64,000 nt of DNA from JBGANR01 sp044222225 (lineage in GTDB: Bacteria > Actinomycetota > Actinomycetes > Mycobacteriales > Mycobacteriaceae): the NCBI GenBank assembly GCA_044222225.1, contig JBGANR010000024.1:7045-71044 (forward strand). The letters are read 5' to 3'. The notes beneath the pieces are model-generated. The model ran no database searches. It was not told the origin of the DNA and saw only the letters and a list, made by a program, of their open reading frames with translations. Both the position numbers and the translations under genes were made by a program. Position 1 is the stretch's first letter. Each line of letters opens with the position of its first letter. Shown in pieces: positions 52,096 to 58,548 of the stretch.

Positions 52096-52358
52096 TTTTG
52101 GGCAAGATGATTAATTACCGCCTCGACGTCTTCGGGTTCCTGCTTCGTTAGTTTCGCGATCTCGTCGACAGCGTGGCTGCCGTCGAGTAGGTCGATGGTG
52201 GCGGCGAGCCTTCCGGTCCCTTCTTCGTCGACGACGGTTGTTGATGTCGGATTCCAGACGCCCTGCCTGAACTCGACGCGATTGACGTCGTGCACTACAA
52301 CGGAGTATCGCTTCTTGATGGAATATGTCCGGTGGTGCGGTTCAATTAAATCGGTCAC
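52062..52358 (-). CDS. E1-like protein, N-terminal RiPP-recognition (RRE) fragment
   Basis: 98-residue frame encoding a winged-helix RiPP recognition element that would bind the leader peptide: RYSVVVHDVNRVEFRQGVWNP, DLLDGSHAVDEIAKLTKQEPEDVEAVINHLAQK. The coding potential leaves this frame at the A4 run (52096-52099) and continues in the frame of the downstream fragment as LAQK|GIASLDPDNYLD. One extra A, or a -1 ribosomal slip at CAA AAG G, restores a single gene. The GTG start overlaps the dehydrogenase stop (GTGA). Either a disabling mutation, an assembly error or, less likely, programmed slippage. Confidence 0.72.
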   Translation of the reverse strand: MTDLIEPHHRTYSIKKRYSVVVHDVNRVEFRQGVWNPTSTTVVDEEGTGRLAATIDLLDGSHAVDEIAKLTKQEPEDVEAVINHLAQKESPPSIPTTI

Positions 52359-52773
52359 GATGTCTTCCTTCCGACTATTAGTGAGTGGATGTAGGTCTCG
52401 AAGAGGCCATCTATTTCGAGAAGGTCATGGACTTCGTCGTCGCAGAGACTCCCGCATTCAACGGCGCCGAGATCGAGTGCGTTACTGATGAGACTCATTG
52501 ACGCCGCTATGTGACCGGCTTCAACGAATAGAAAGCGCAGTCCGCGCGCGCCGTATTTCCGCATAGAGCGCCATGGCCGCCCGACTAGTATGAATACCAC
52601 TGCGGACCGTGAGAGATGCGTCTGGTCTGGAGGTGATATACAAGCCTCGATGACACGATCTGCATTTTTGGCATGCGGTCGGCGTATAAGTGCGTGCCGG
52701 CGCCGGTCGTAGCGGTGAATGACTGGGTCGAGTCCGTCAACCCTCAGCGGCAGCACATAGAGGTCGATTGGTC
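52355..52773 (-). pseudogene. SagB-like FMN dehydrogenase, C-terminal fragment (cut by IS)
   Basis: 139 codons of the 3' part of an azoline dehydrogenase gene. Reads PIDLYVLPLRVDGLDPVIHRYDRRRHALI, then FLFVEAGHIAASMSLISNALDLGAVECGSL and a C-terminal LLEIDG region, all typical for SagB/ThcOx-type nitroreductase-fold enzymes that oxidise azolines to azoles with FMN. No own start with a ribosome binding site. Joined to the fragment at 53691-54252 it restores a 326-residue protein in frame. Confidence 0.85.
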
Positions 52774-52776
52774 TAA

Positions 52777-53690
52777 GGGAGTTATTCACGGGTGATGATA
52801 CTTGGCCATAGACGTGTCGCTAACTGAAGCATCGGCCACCTCGTGGAAGAATTGGGTTACCACACTCAAGCTCTACCCAAAGGTGACCGATGCGATACCA
52901 GTCTACCACCGGCCTGTCTCATGACGACATTCTCGAGATCACAGCACGTGTGCGGGAGGTTCTCGCGTCGTCCGGAGCACGTGTGGACGGGTACACGCTC
53001 GGTCTCGACACGCAGATCGTCGTGACGTTGATCCTTCTTCGCCAGAACGCCACGCAGATGTTCATGGCCGACCTCTACCGCGTCTCCCAGCCGACGGTCT
53101 CTCGCATCTACCGCCGGATGGTTCCACTGCTCGGCAAGGTTCTGCAGTTCACCGGGATCTCGCTGACCGAAGCGGTACGGCAGCGACACCTCCTGCTGGT
53201 CGACGGCACCCACGTCCCGACCGGTAACAGGCCCGCCAGCGGGCAGGAGAAGGCCAACTACTCCGGCAAACATCACGCCCAGTGCCTCTCGGTCCAGATC
53301 GCCGCCACCCACGACGGCCGGCTCATCGCCGTCTCCGACCCCGTCCCGGGATCCCGACACGACGCCAAAGCCATCGACCTGTGCGGCTGGAAAGAGATCC
53401 TCGATCGTCCCGACGTGAACTGGATCGCCGACTCCGCCTACATCGCGACCACAGCGACGACCCCGATCAAGAAGACCCGCGGGCGTGAACGCTGCGACTG
53501 GGAACGCGAGTTCAACAAAACGGTCGCAGGATTCCGCGCTCCGGTCGAACACGCCATCGCCCACCTCAAGAACTGGAAAATCCTTGCCAAAGGTTACCGC
53601 GGACTCCTTCACGAGCTGCCCGACGTCATAGCCGTCGTCACGAAACTAGAACTCTTCCGACTCGGCTGGTGATAACCGTGAATAACACCC
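52777..53690. mobile_element. IS5-family insertion sequence inside the dehydrogenase gene
   Basis: 914-bp element. Terminal inverted repeats GGGAGTTATTCACGG (52777-52791) and, read inward from 53690, GGGTGTTATTCACGG differ at one base. The target duplication is TAA (52774-52776 and 53691-53693), up to CTAAG if outer bases belong to the target; TNA-type three-base duplications fit the ISL2/IS1031-like part of the family. One transposase gene fills the element. Base composition is higher in GC than the RiPP genes around it. A related element begins at 63884. Confidence 0.85.
52890..53672 (+). CDS. IS5-family transposase (DDE_Tnp_4 type)
   Basis: Transposase of 260 residues. An N-terminal helix-turn-helix part (about 10-75, with MADLYRVSQPTVSRIYRRMV) is followed by the catalytic core: first Asp in LLLVDGTHVPTG, second Asp in WIADSAYIAT and Glu in FRAPVEHAIAHLKNWKIL. 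All three DDE residues are intact and there is no frameshift, so the element may be active. AAGGTGA precedes the ATG at 52890. Confidence 0.9.
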   Translation: MRYQSTTGLSHDDILEITARVREVLASSGARVDGYTLGLDTQIVVTLILLRQNATQMFMADLYRVSQPTVSRIYRRMVPLLGKVLQFTGISLTEAVRQRHLLLVDGTHVPTGNRPASGQEKANYSGKHHAQCLSVQIAATHDGRLIAVSDPVPGSRHDAKAIDLCGWKEILDRPDVNWIADSAYIATTATTPIKKTRGRERCDWEREFNKTVAGFRAPVEHAIAHLKNWKILAKGYRGLLHELPDVIAVVTKLELFRLGW

Positions 53691-54252
53691 TAAGTCCCCC
53701 GCCGTTGGCTGAAGCGTACAATGGCATCGATACGTGTCGACCGTCGACGAGGTCGACTCTTGCCTGTCCTGTCTCATATGTGCTGTGTCCGATAATGTCG
53801 GTCAGCTCTTCGAGAGAAATTGCTTCGGCAGAAAAGTCGCGACGACTCCTTCGTGATTTTATTGTCTCGCTTAGGGATGTGGTGGTGTCGCCCGGCTCGG
53901 GCAGTGGGATAAGGTCATCGGGATGAACTTCTTCATGTCCGATGAGAGAAACGGTGCGTAGCCCGTCGTCATTGAAATAAGGTCGTGTTGACATCTGAAC
54001 ACGAATATCTCCGCGGACCATCCGTGAAGCGAGGAGGTACTGCTCGGCAATTCGAGTACTCGGTCCTTGTCCGAGCGTTCTGTGTGTTAGCTCGCTGGAG
54101 CGAATGCTGGTCGCCTGGATTGATGGCTGCCAAGTTTTGTAGCCGTTGTTGATGGCCAGATGTCGTAACTCGGCTGAAGTCAGCTTCGGCTGCGGTATCC
54201 CTTCTGAATGCTCGGTCGCGGGGAGGTTCTCGTTGGTGAATCGGTCGGGCAT
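53691..54252 (-). pseudogene. SagB-like FMN dehydrogenase, N-terminal fragment (cut by IS)
   Basis: 187 codons from the ATG at 54252 (AGAGG about seven bases upstream) to the insertion point. Reads SSELTHRTLGQG in the N-terminal docking part and SLSETIKSRRSRRDFSAEAISLEELTDIIGHS, the FMN-phosphate-binding helix of SagB-like enzymes, ending at YASANGGGL where the IS starts. As it stands the frame continues 18 codons into the IS. A catalytic half is missing, so no functional dehydrogenase is expected. Confidence 0.85.
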
Positions 54253-54392
54253 ATGTTCGCCTCTGGGGTTCGAGTCTCGGTAAGGTCCACGTGGCGGAGA
54301 GGCGGTAGTCGGCCTCTGGGACGCCTTGTTGCCCCAGAGGCCGACCCTGCTGTAGCGGTCAGTCCATAGGGCCACTCAGCAGTCGTGATGCC

Positions 54393-54524
54393 TCACTCGT
54401 TGATGGTCACGACGGCCGCTGTCGTGGTGCCGGTCGTGCCGGCTGGAACGACCATCTGAACTCCGGCGTCGTCGTTGTGGGCGAGCGTGCGCTGCTCTGC
54501 GAACTCGGTGCTGTTGAGGCGCAT
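54393..54524 (-). CDS. RiPP precursor peptide, threonine-only core
   Basis: 43-residue precursor, ATG at 54524 with AAAGGA nine bases upstream. Leader: MRLNSTEFAEQRTLAHNDDAG. The C-terminal part reads VVPAGTTGTTTAAVVTINE. The VPAG step resembles the VAPGG site where streptolysin S core begins, so the core is probably TTGTTTAAVVTINE. It contains Thr at 30, 31, 33, 34, 35 and 40 and no Cys or Ser, so azolines could only be methyloxazolines. First gene of the minus-strand operon, 140 bases before the dehydrogenase start. Core boundary is inference; the coding call rests on the ribosome binding site, size and context. Confidence 0.82.
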   Translation of the reverse strand: MRLNSTEFAEQRTLAHNDDAGVQMVVPAGTTGTTTAAVVTINE

Positions 54525-54663
54525 GATCTGGGTCCTTTCATAGGGGCGCTCCCTCCGAACGGGTCCGTTTGGATGCAAAGAGCGTCCGCGATTTCTCGCA
54601 CTCTCAACGTATGCTTCTCGGGCGCCATCGCTGTAGTCCGGGAATCCACTGACGTGACACTGC

Positions 54664-54692
54664 TTGACTAGATACGAGTCATCCTGTATGTA
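54664..54692 (+). promoter_or_regulatory. Promoter of the LuxR-type regulator with overlapping dyad
   Basis: TTGACT (54664-54669) and TATGTA (54687-54692) are spaced by exactly 17 bases. The -10 ends six bases before the regulator's ATG, so the mRNA is probably leaderless. A dyad TGACT-N7-AGTCA (54665-54681) overlaps the -35 box and could be an operator. Confidence 0.5.
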
Positions 54693-54698
54693 AGAGAG

Positions 54699-55544
54699 AT
54701 GGAACCGTCGGGGGAAATCACGGCCGCTGCGCCGGCTCAGCAGTTTGAGGAGAGTTGGTGCGATGCAGGTGGGTCTGCTTGCCGTCGAACGGGTGGTGCC
54801 GAATCGACAGACGAAGATCTCGGGGCTGCAGGCAAGCTGGATAGACCGACCGTCGTCGCTGGATCCACGGCCTCCGCTGACGATGCTGTCGTGCTGGTCG
54901 GGGCCGGTGTGTCGTTCGGAGCCGGTCGTGTGGCGGAGCAGTCCGAAGCCTTGGTCGGCAAGGTGGCCAATCTTGAATCGTTTGCAACTGTGATGGCCAA
55001 GTGTGTCGTCGGCATCAGCGTCGAGTCGAGGCGATGTCTGGTGGAGCGGACGATTTCGACGGCTATTGGTCGACGGCTTGGTTTCGCGCAGACTGTGATC
55101 GATCATGTCGGTCGAGTGTCGGCAGAAGCGTCGGCGATCCTGATTGCGGCCGCGGTAGTGGGTAGTCCCTTCGGACTTGGTGATCTGCTGCCGTTCCTAG
55201 AGGCATCTCACGATCGAGATGGGCTGCAGACGGCCATGTCCGAACTAGAATCGCGCGGGATTGTGCACAAGATTGATGAAGGCTACTACGCTTTGAAGTT
55301 CTTCGCTAGGGCTGCCCGTCAGGACTTGGAGAGTGCGGTACATTGCGACGAAAGTATTCCGAGTCGTAGAGAGTTCGAAGTCGCCGGTCTTATTGCGGAC
55401 GGGCTCACGAACTATCAGATCGGGCGGCGCCTGGGACTCAGTGAGAGGACTATCGAGACGTATGTGAGGAGACTGTTTGTCAAACTTCAGGTGTTCTCTC
55501 GTTCAGAGGTTGCGGTCTGGTTCATGAGACGACAATGTTGTTGA
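54699..55544 (+). CDS. LuxR-type transcriptional regulator of the RiPP cluster
   Basis: 281-residue regulator with a clear C-terminal LuxR helix-turn-helix: SRREFEVAGLIADGLTNYQIGRRLGLSERTIETYVRRLFVKLQVFSRSEVAVW. The middle (about 150-215, ASAILIAAAVVGSPFGLGDLLPFLEASHDRDGL) resembles the winged segment that follows the ATPase in large ATP-binding LuxR (LAL) regulators. The N-terminal ATPase with Walker motifs is absent, so it is a shortened LAL-like protein. The first 50 residues have no family likeness, and the true start could be later. Divergent from the precursor gene, so it very likely controls the cluster. Confidence 0.72.
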   Translation: MEPSGEITAAAPAQQFEESWCDAGGSACRRTGGAESTDEDLGAAGKLDRPTVVAGSTASADDAVVLVGAGVSFGAGRVAEQSEALVGKVANLESFATVMAKCVVGISVESRRCLVERTISTAIGRRLGFAQTVIDHVGRVSAEASAILIAAAVVGSPFGLGDLLPFLEASHDRDGLQTAMSELESRGIVHKIDEGYYALKFFARAARQDLESAVHCDESIPSRREFEVAGLIADGLTNYQIGRRLGLSERTIETYVRRLFVKLQVFSRSEVAVWFMRRQCC

Positions 55545-55584
55545 TGCGATCTGGTGCCGAGGGATGTCGGGGGCTTCCAGGCGG

Positions 55585-55615
55585 CATCAGGTGACCGATT
55601 GCATGTCACCTGGTG
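55585..55615 (+). terminator. Hairpin after the LuxR-type regulator
   Basis: CATCAGGTGAC pairs with GTCACCTGGTG (one wobble pair) around a nine-base loop, 40 bases after the regulator stop. The rest of the 284-base gap before recO holds no evident gene. Confidence 0.5.
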
Positions 55616-55828
55616 TTGTGGGGCGAGAGGGTGATTACCAGCCGGTATTGTCGTATTCTGCGGTTCGGTTCCCTCCGTTGACCTCGGTGTTTTTGGTGCG
55701 ATATCTGCCATTCAGAGATCTGGCGGTGTGGGGACGGTAGGGCTCCTGCGTCGTGTCAGGCTGGACGAACTCAGAACGGCTCGGCGCGCGTCGCTGCCGC
55801 CCTGAGAATCGGGTGGGAGACTGGACCG

Positions 55829-56680
55829 ATGAGGTCGTACCGGGACGAGGCGGTGGTGGTGCGCCACCACAACCTCGGCGAGGCCGACCGGATCGTCACG
55901 TTGCTGACCGTCGAGCATGGGCTGGTGCGGGCCGTCGCCAAGGGGCTGCGGCGCACGCGCTCCAAGTTCGGCGGCCGGCTGGAGCCGTTCGCGCACGTCT
56001 CGGTGGTGTTGTACCCGGGACGCAGCCTGGACCTCATCACCGGCGCCGACACCATCGACGCCTGGGACGATCGGCTCACCGCCGACTACGAGACCTACGC
56101 CACGGCGTGCACCGTCCTCGAGACCGCCGAGCGGCTGGCCGGTGAGGAACGTGCTCCGGCACCCCGCTTGCAGCGGTTGACGGTCGGCGCGCTGGCAGCG
56201 CTCGCGATGACGGAGCGGCCGCGCCAGTACGTGCTCGACGCCTATCTGTTGCGCGCGATGCACCAGGCGGGATGGGCGCCGTCGCTCGACGCCTGCGCGC
56301 AATGCGGCAGGCCGGGGCCCCATCGGGCCTTCCACGCCGCGGTCGGCGGGGCGGTCTGCGTGCGCTGTCGGCCCGCCGGTTCGGCGACGCCGAGCGAGGG
56401 CGTGCTCGCGCTCATGGACGCGCTGTACCGCGGCCGTTGGGACGCGACCGGCGACGCGACGGCCGCCGCGCGGCGCGAGGCGAGTGGGCTCGTCGCCGGT
56501 CATCTGCAGTGGCACCTCGAACGACGCCTGCGCGCGTTGCCGCTGCTCGTCGCGGAGCGACGTCGGCTCGACGGCATGGATCGTGGCGAGGACGCCGGCG
56601 GCGCCCGGGCGTCCGAGTCGGCGCGAGAACCCGGAAGGAGTACGGATTCGGTGCGAACAGAAGAGGAGAGGGCCGGGTGA
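55829..56680 (+). CDS. recO: DNA repair protein RecO
   Basis: Recombination mediator that loads RecA with RecR in the RecFOR pathway, 283 residues. N-terminal OB-fold: RDEAVVVRHHNLGEADRIVTLLTVEHGLVRAVAKGLRRTRSKFGGRLEPF. A zinc-binding CAQCG...CVRC set lies at about 154-182, followed by the helical C-terminus with HLQWHLERRL. The last 40 residues are an unconserved tail. Marks return to the core gene order. Its stop overlaps the uppS GTG. Confidence 0.95.
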   Translation: MRSYRDEAVVVRHHNLGEADRIVTLLTVEHGLVRAVAKGLRRTRSKFGGRLEPFAHVSVVLYPGRSLDLITGADTIDAWDDRLTADYETYATACTVLETAERLAGEERAPAPRLQRLTVGALAALAMTERPRQYVLDAYLLRAMHQAGWAPSLDACAQCGRPGPHRAFHAAVGGAVCVRCRPAGSATPSEGVLALMDALYRGRWDATGDATAAARREASGLVAGHLQWHLERRLRALPLLVAERRRLDGMDRGEDAGGARASESAREPGRSTDSVRTEEERAG

Positions 56681-57546
56681 GTCCCCGTCGTAACCCGCTG
56701 CGTCGACGGATCGCGGCGGTGCCCGCGGGCCCGGCGCCGAGCGTGCGCCCGCCGGATCCGCATCCGTCGGGGGCCCGGCCGCCGGCGATCCCGCCGGAGT
56801 TCGTGCCGAAGCACATCGCACTCGTCATGGACGGCAACGGACGTTGGGCGCAGGAGCGCGGTTTGCCGCGCACCGAGGGACACAAGCGCGGCGAAGCCGT
56901 GCTCATGGATGCCGTCTGCGGCTGCATCGAACTCGGCGTCACGCACCTGTCGGCGTACGCGTTCTCGACGGAGAACTGGTCGCGTAGCCCGGAGGAGGTG
57001 CGCTTCCTCATGGGCTTCAACCGCGACGTCATCCGCCGCCGCCGGGACGAGATGCACGAGATGGGCGTGCGGGTGCGGTGGGCGGGGCGGCGTCCGAAGC
57101 TGTGGCGCAGCGTCATCCGCGAATTGGAGATCGCCGAGGAGCTGACCCGCGACAACACCGTCATGACGCTGACGATGTGCGTCAACTACGGCGGCCGCGC
57201 CGAGATCGCCGACGCCGCCCGTGAGATCGCGCGGCTGGCCGCGGCGGGCCGGCTGGACCCGGAGCGCGTCACCGAGCAGACCTTCGCCCACTACCTCGAT
57301 GAGCCGGACATGCCGGATGTCGACCTGTTCCTGCGGCCGTCGGGGGAGCAGCGGCTCTCCAACTTCCTGCTGTGGCAGTCGGCCTATGCGGAGATGGTCT
57401 ACCAGCACACGCTGTTCCCGGACTTCGATCGGCGCGACTTATGGCGGGCATGTCTCGAATACGCGGAGCGGGACCGGCGGTTCGGCGGTGTTCGGGAGGG
57501 GACGCCGGCCGTCGCCGACCCGACGGTGCTGCCGGACGCCGACTGA
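56677..57546 (+). CDS. uppS: Polyprenyl diphosphate synthase (UppS type)
   Basis: Cis-prenyltransferase, 289 residues, making the long-chain polyprenyl (in mycobacteria decaprenyl) diphosphate carrier for peptidoglycan, arabinogalactan and other wall polymers. Catalytic Asp is in ALVMDGNGRWAQERG; other conserved parts are GHKRGEAVLMDAV, FSTENWSRSPEEVRFLMG, NYGGRAEI and the allyl-binding LRPSGEQRLSNFLLWQSAYAE. GTG start overlapping the recO stop. Confidence 0.95.
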   Translation: MSPRRNPLRRRIAAVPAGPAPSVRPPDPHPSGARPPAIPPEFVPKHIALVMDGNGRWAQERGLPRTEGHKRGEAVLMDAVCGCIELGVTHLSAYAFSTENWSRSPEEVRFLMGFNRDVIRRRRDEMHEMGVRVRWAGRRPKLWRSVIRELEIAEELTRDNTVMTLTMCVNYGGRAEIADAAREIARLAAAGRLDPERVTEQTFAHYLDEPDMPDVDLFLRPSGEQRLSNFLLWQSAYAEMVYQHTLFPDFDRRDLWRACLEYAERDRRFGGVREGTPAVADPTVLPDAD

Positions 57547-57550
57547 CCAT

Positions 57551-57618
57551 GTCATATCGGTAGCCGTAGGGAGTCGTGGCGGCGCGTCGCGACGACGCTC
57601 AGGAGCTACCGATATGAC
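57551..57618. terminator. Bidirectional long hairpin between uppS and zur
   Basis: GTCATATCGGTAGC (57551-57564) and its exact complement GCTACCGATATGAC (57605-57618) flank a 40-base centre that contains a further dyad around TCGCGA. It fills the space between the converging stop codons (57546 and 57620). The AT-rich 14-bp arms are unlike the other hairpins here, so it may be an inserted palindromic unit used as terminator. Confidence 0.55.
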
Positions 57619-57619
57619 G

Positions 57620-58024
57620 TCAGGTCCGTGAGCAGTCCGCGCACCGGCCGAACAACTCGACCGTATGGCTCGGTTCGGTGAAGCCGTGTTCCGCGGCGAC
57701 CTTCCGGGCCCAGCGTTCGACGGGGTCGGCCGTCACCTCGACGGTGGCGCCGCAGTGCCGGCAGACCAGGTGATGGTGGTGGCCGTCCGAGCAGAGCCGG
57801 AAGCGGTTCTCGCCGGAGTCGTCGCGGATGACGTCGACCTGGCCGGCGTCGGCAAGCGCCTGTAGATTGCGATAGACGGTGGTCAGGCCGATGGACTGCC
57901 CGTCCGCGCGCAGCCGCTCGTGCAGATCCTGGGCGCTGGTGAAGGCGTCGAGCCGGGCCAGTGCCTCGGCGATCGCGCTGCGCTGCCGGGTGACGCGGAC
58001 GCCGGTGCGGGGCGGGCTGGTCAC
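57620..58024 (-). CDS. zur: Fur-family zinc uptake regulator (Zur)
   Basis: Fur-family metalloregulator, 134 residues. Winged helix VTRQRSAIAEALARLDAFTSAQDLHERLRADGQSIGLTTVYRNLQALADAGQVD; metal site DGHHHHLVCRHCG plus the C-terminal CADC giving a structural zinc Cys4. The arrangement smtB-zur, opposite uppS and glyS, is the mycobacterial Zur locus as I remember (Rv2358-Rv2359), so zinc rather than iron is the likely signal. GTG start overlaps the smtB stop. Confidence 0.9.
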   Translation of the reverse strand: MTSPPRTGVRVTRQRSAIAEALARLDAFTSAQDLHERLRADGQSIGLTTVYRNLQALADAGQVDVIRDDSGENRFRLCSDGHHHHLVCRHCGATVEVTADPVERWARKVAAEHGFTEPSHTVELFGRCADCSRT

Positions 58025-58365
58025 GGCTGGGGCTCGCTGACGTGCGTCACGGCGTCGCTGACGATGTGTACGAGATGCGAATCGACGAGGCGGTAGAGGA
58101 CCTCGCGTCCGGAGCGTGCCCCGATGACGACGCCGGCCGCCTTGAGCACGCGCAGGTGCTGGCTGACGAGAGGCTGGGCGACGTCGAGGGCGGCGACCAG
58201 TTCGTGGACGCAGCGCGGCGCCGCGGCGAGCTCGAGCACGATCGCCATCCGGACCGGTGCCGACAGGGCGCGTAACAGTTCGCCGGCCGCCGTCAGGGTG
58301 TCGGCGTCGACCGGTGACGCGGCCGCCGGCGGCGCGGTTCCGGGGGCGCAGAGCTCCGAGGTCAC
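58021..58365 (-). CDS. smtB: ArsR/SmtB zinc-sensing repressor
   Basis: ArsR/SmtB-family repressor, 114 residues. Winged helix LLRALSAPVRMAIVLELAAAPRCVHELVAALDVAQPLVSQHLRVLKAAGVV. The last helix reads DSHLVHIVSDAVTHVSE, which reproduces the alpha-5 zinc ligand spacing Asp-x-His-x10-His-x2-Glu of SmtB exactly. AGAGG is placed before the GTG start. Zinc binding would release it from DNA and free the downstream zur, linking excess-zinc and low-zinc responses. Confidence 0.9.
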   Translation of the reverse strand: MTSELCAPGTAPPAAASPVDADTLTAAGELLRALSAPVRMAIVLELAAAPRCVHELVAALDVAQPLVSQHLRVLKAAGVVIGARSGREVLYRLVDSHLVHIVSDAVTHVSEPQP

Positions 58366-58548
58366 GGCGTTCCTCTTCTCTTCCTGGCATCGATTCCCAT
58401 ATGCACAGTACGCTACGTCGACGGTGCGGGTGCGCGCGCCGCCGTCGCCGACGGCCGCGCCGACCCGTGGCGATAGGCTGACAGGCTGTGGCCGCGCCGG
58501 ACCGGCGCGCCTTCGTCTTCCACCGATCACATCGAACCGAGGAACTTC

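Larger units (their letters stand above)
47306..55544 (-). other. RiPP biosynthetic cluster (linear azol(in)e-containing peptide type)
   Basis: On the minus strand, in transcription order: precursor peptide, SagB-like dehydrogenase (split by an IS), E1-like protein (frameshifted), YcaO, two CPBP membrane proteases and a BAAT-type hydrolase, with a divergent LuxR-type regulator. Four-base or smaller overlaps join dehydrogenase, E1-like, YcaO and the first protease. The region is visibly less GC-rich than flanking core genes, suggesting acquisition. The enzyme set is that of streptolysin S-like/plantazolicin-like pathways; the product is not recognised. Confidence 0.85.

Noticed and set aside
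52096..52100. A programmed -1 frameshift as the preferred explanation for the E1-like gene
   Set aside because: The site CAA AAG G does not follow the X XXY YYZ rule and I see no downstream pseudoknot; mutation or sequencing error fits as well or better.
54393..54524. Lanthipeptide or thiopeptide interpretation of the precursor
   Set aside because: No LanB/LanM or pyridine-forming enzyme gene is in the window and the core has no Cys; YcaO, E1-like and SagB-like genes point to a linear azol(in)e peptide.
54393..55106. A 237-residue frame containing the precursor peptide at its C-terminus
   Set aside because: The upstream part has no family likeness and runs against the regulator gene; a ribosome binding site precedes the internal ATG at 54524, so only the last 43 codons are taken as the gene.
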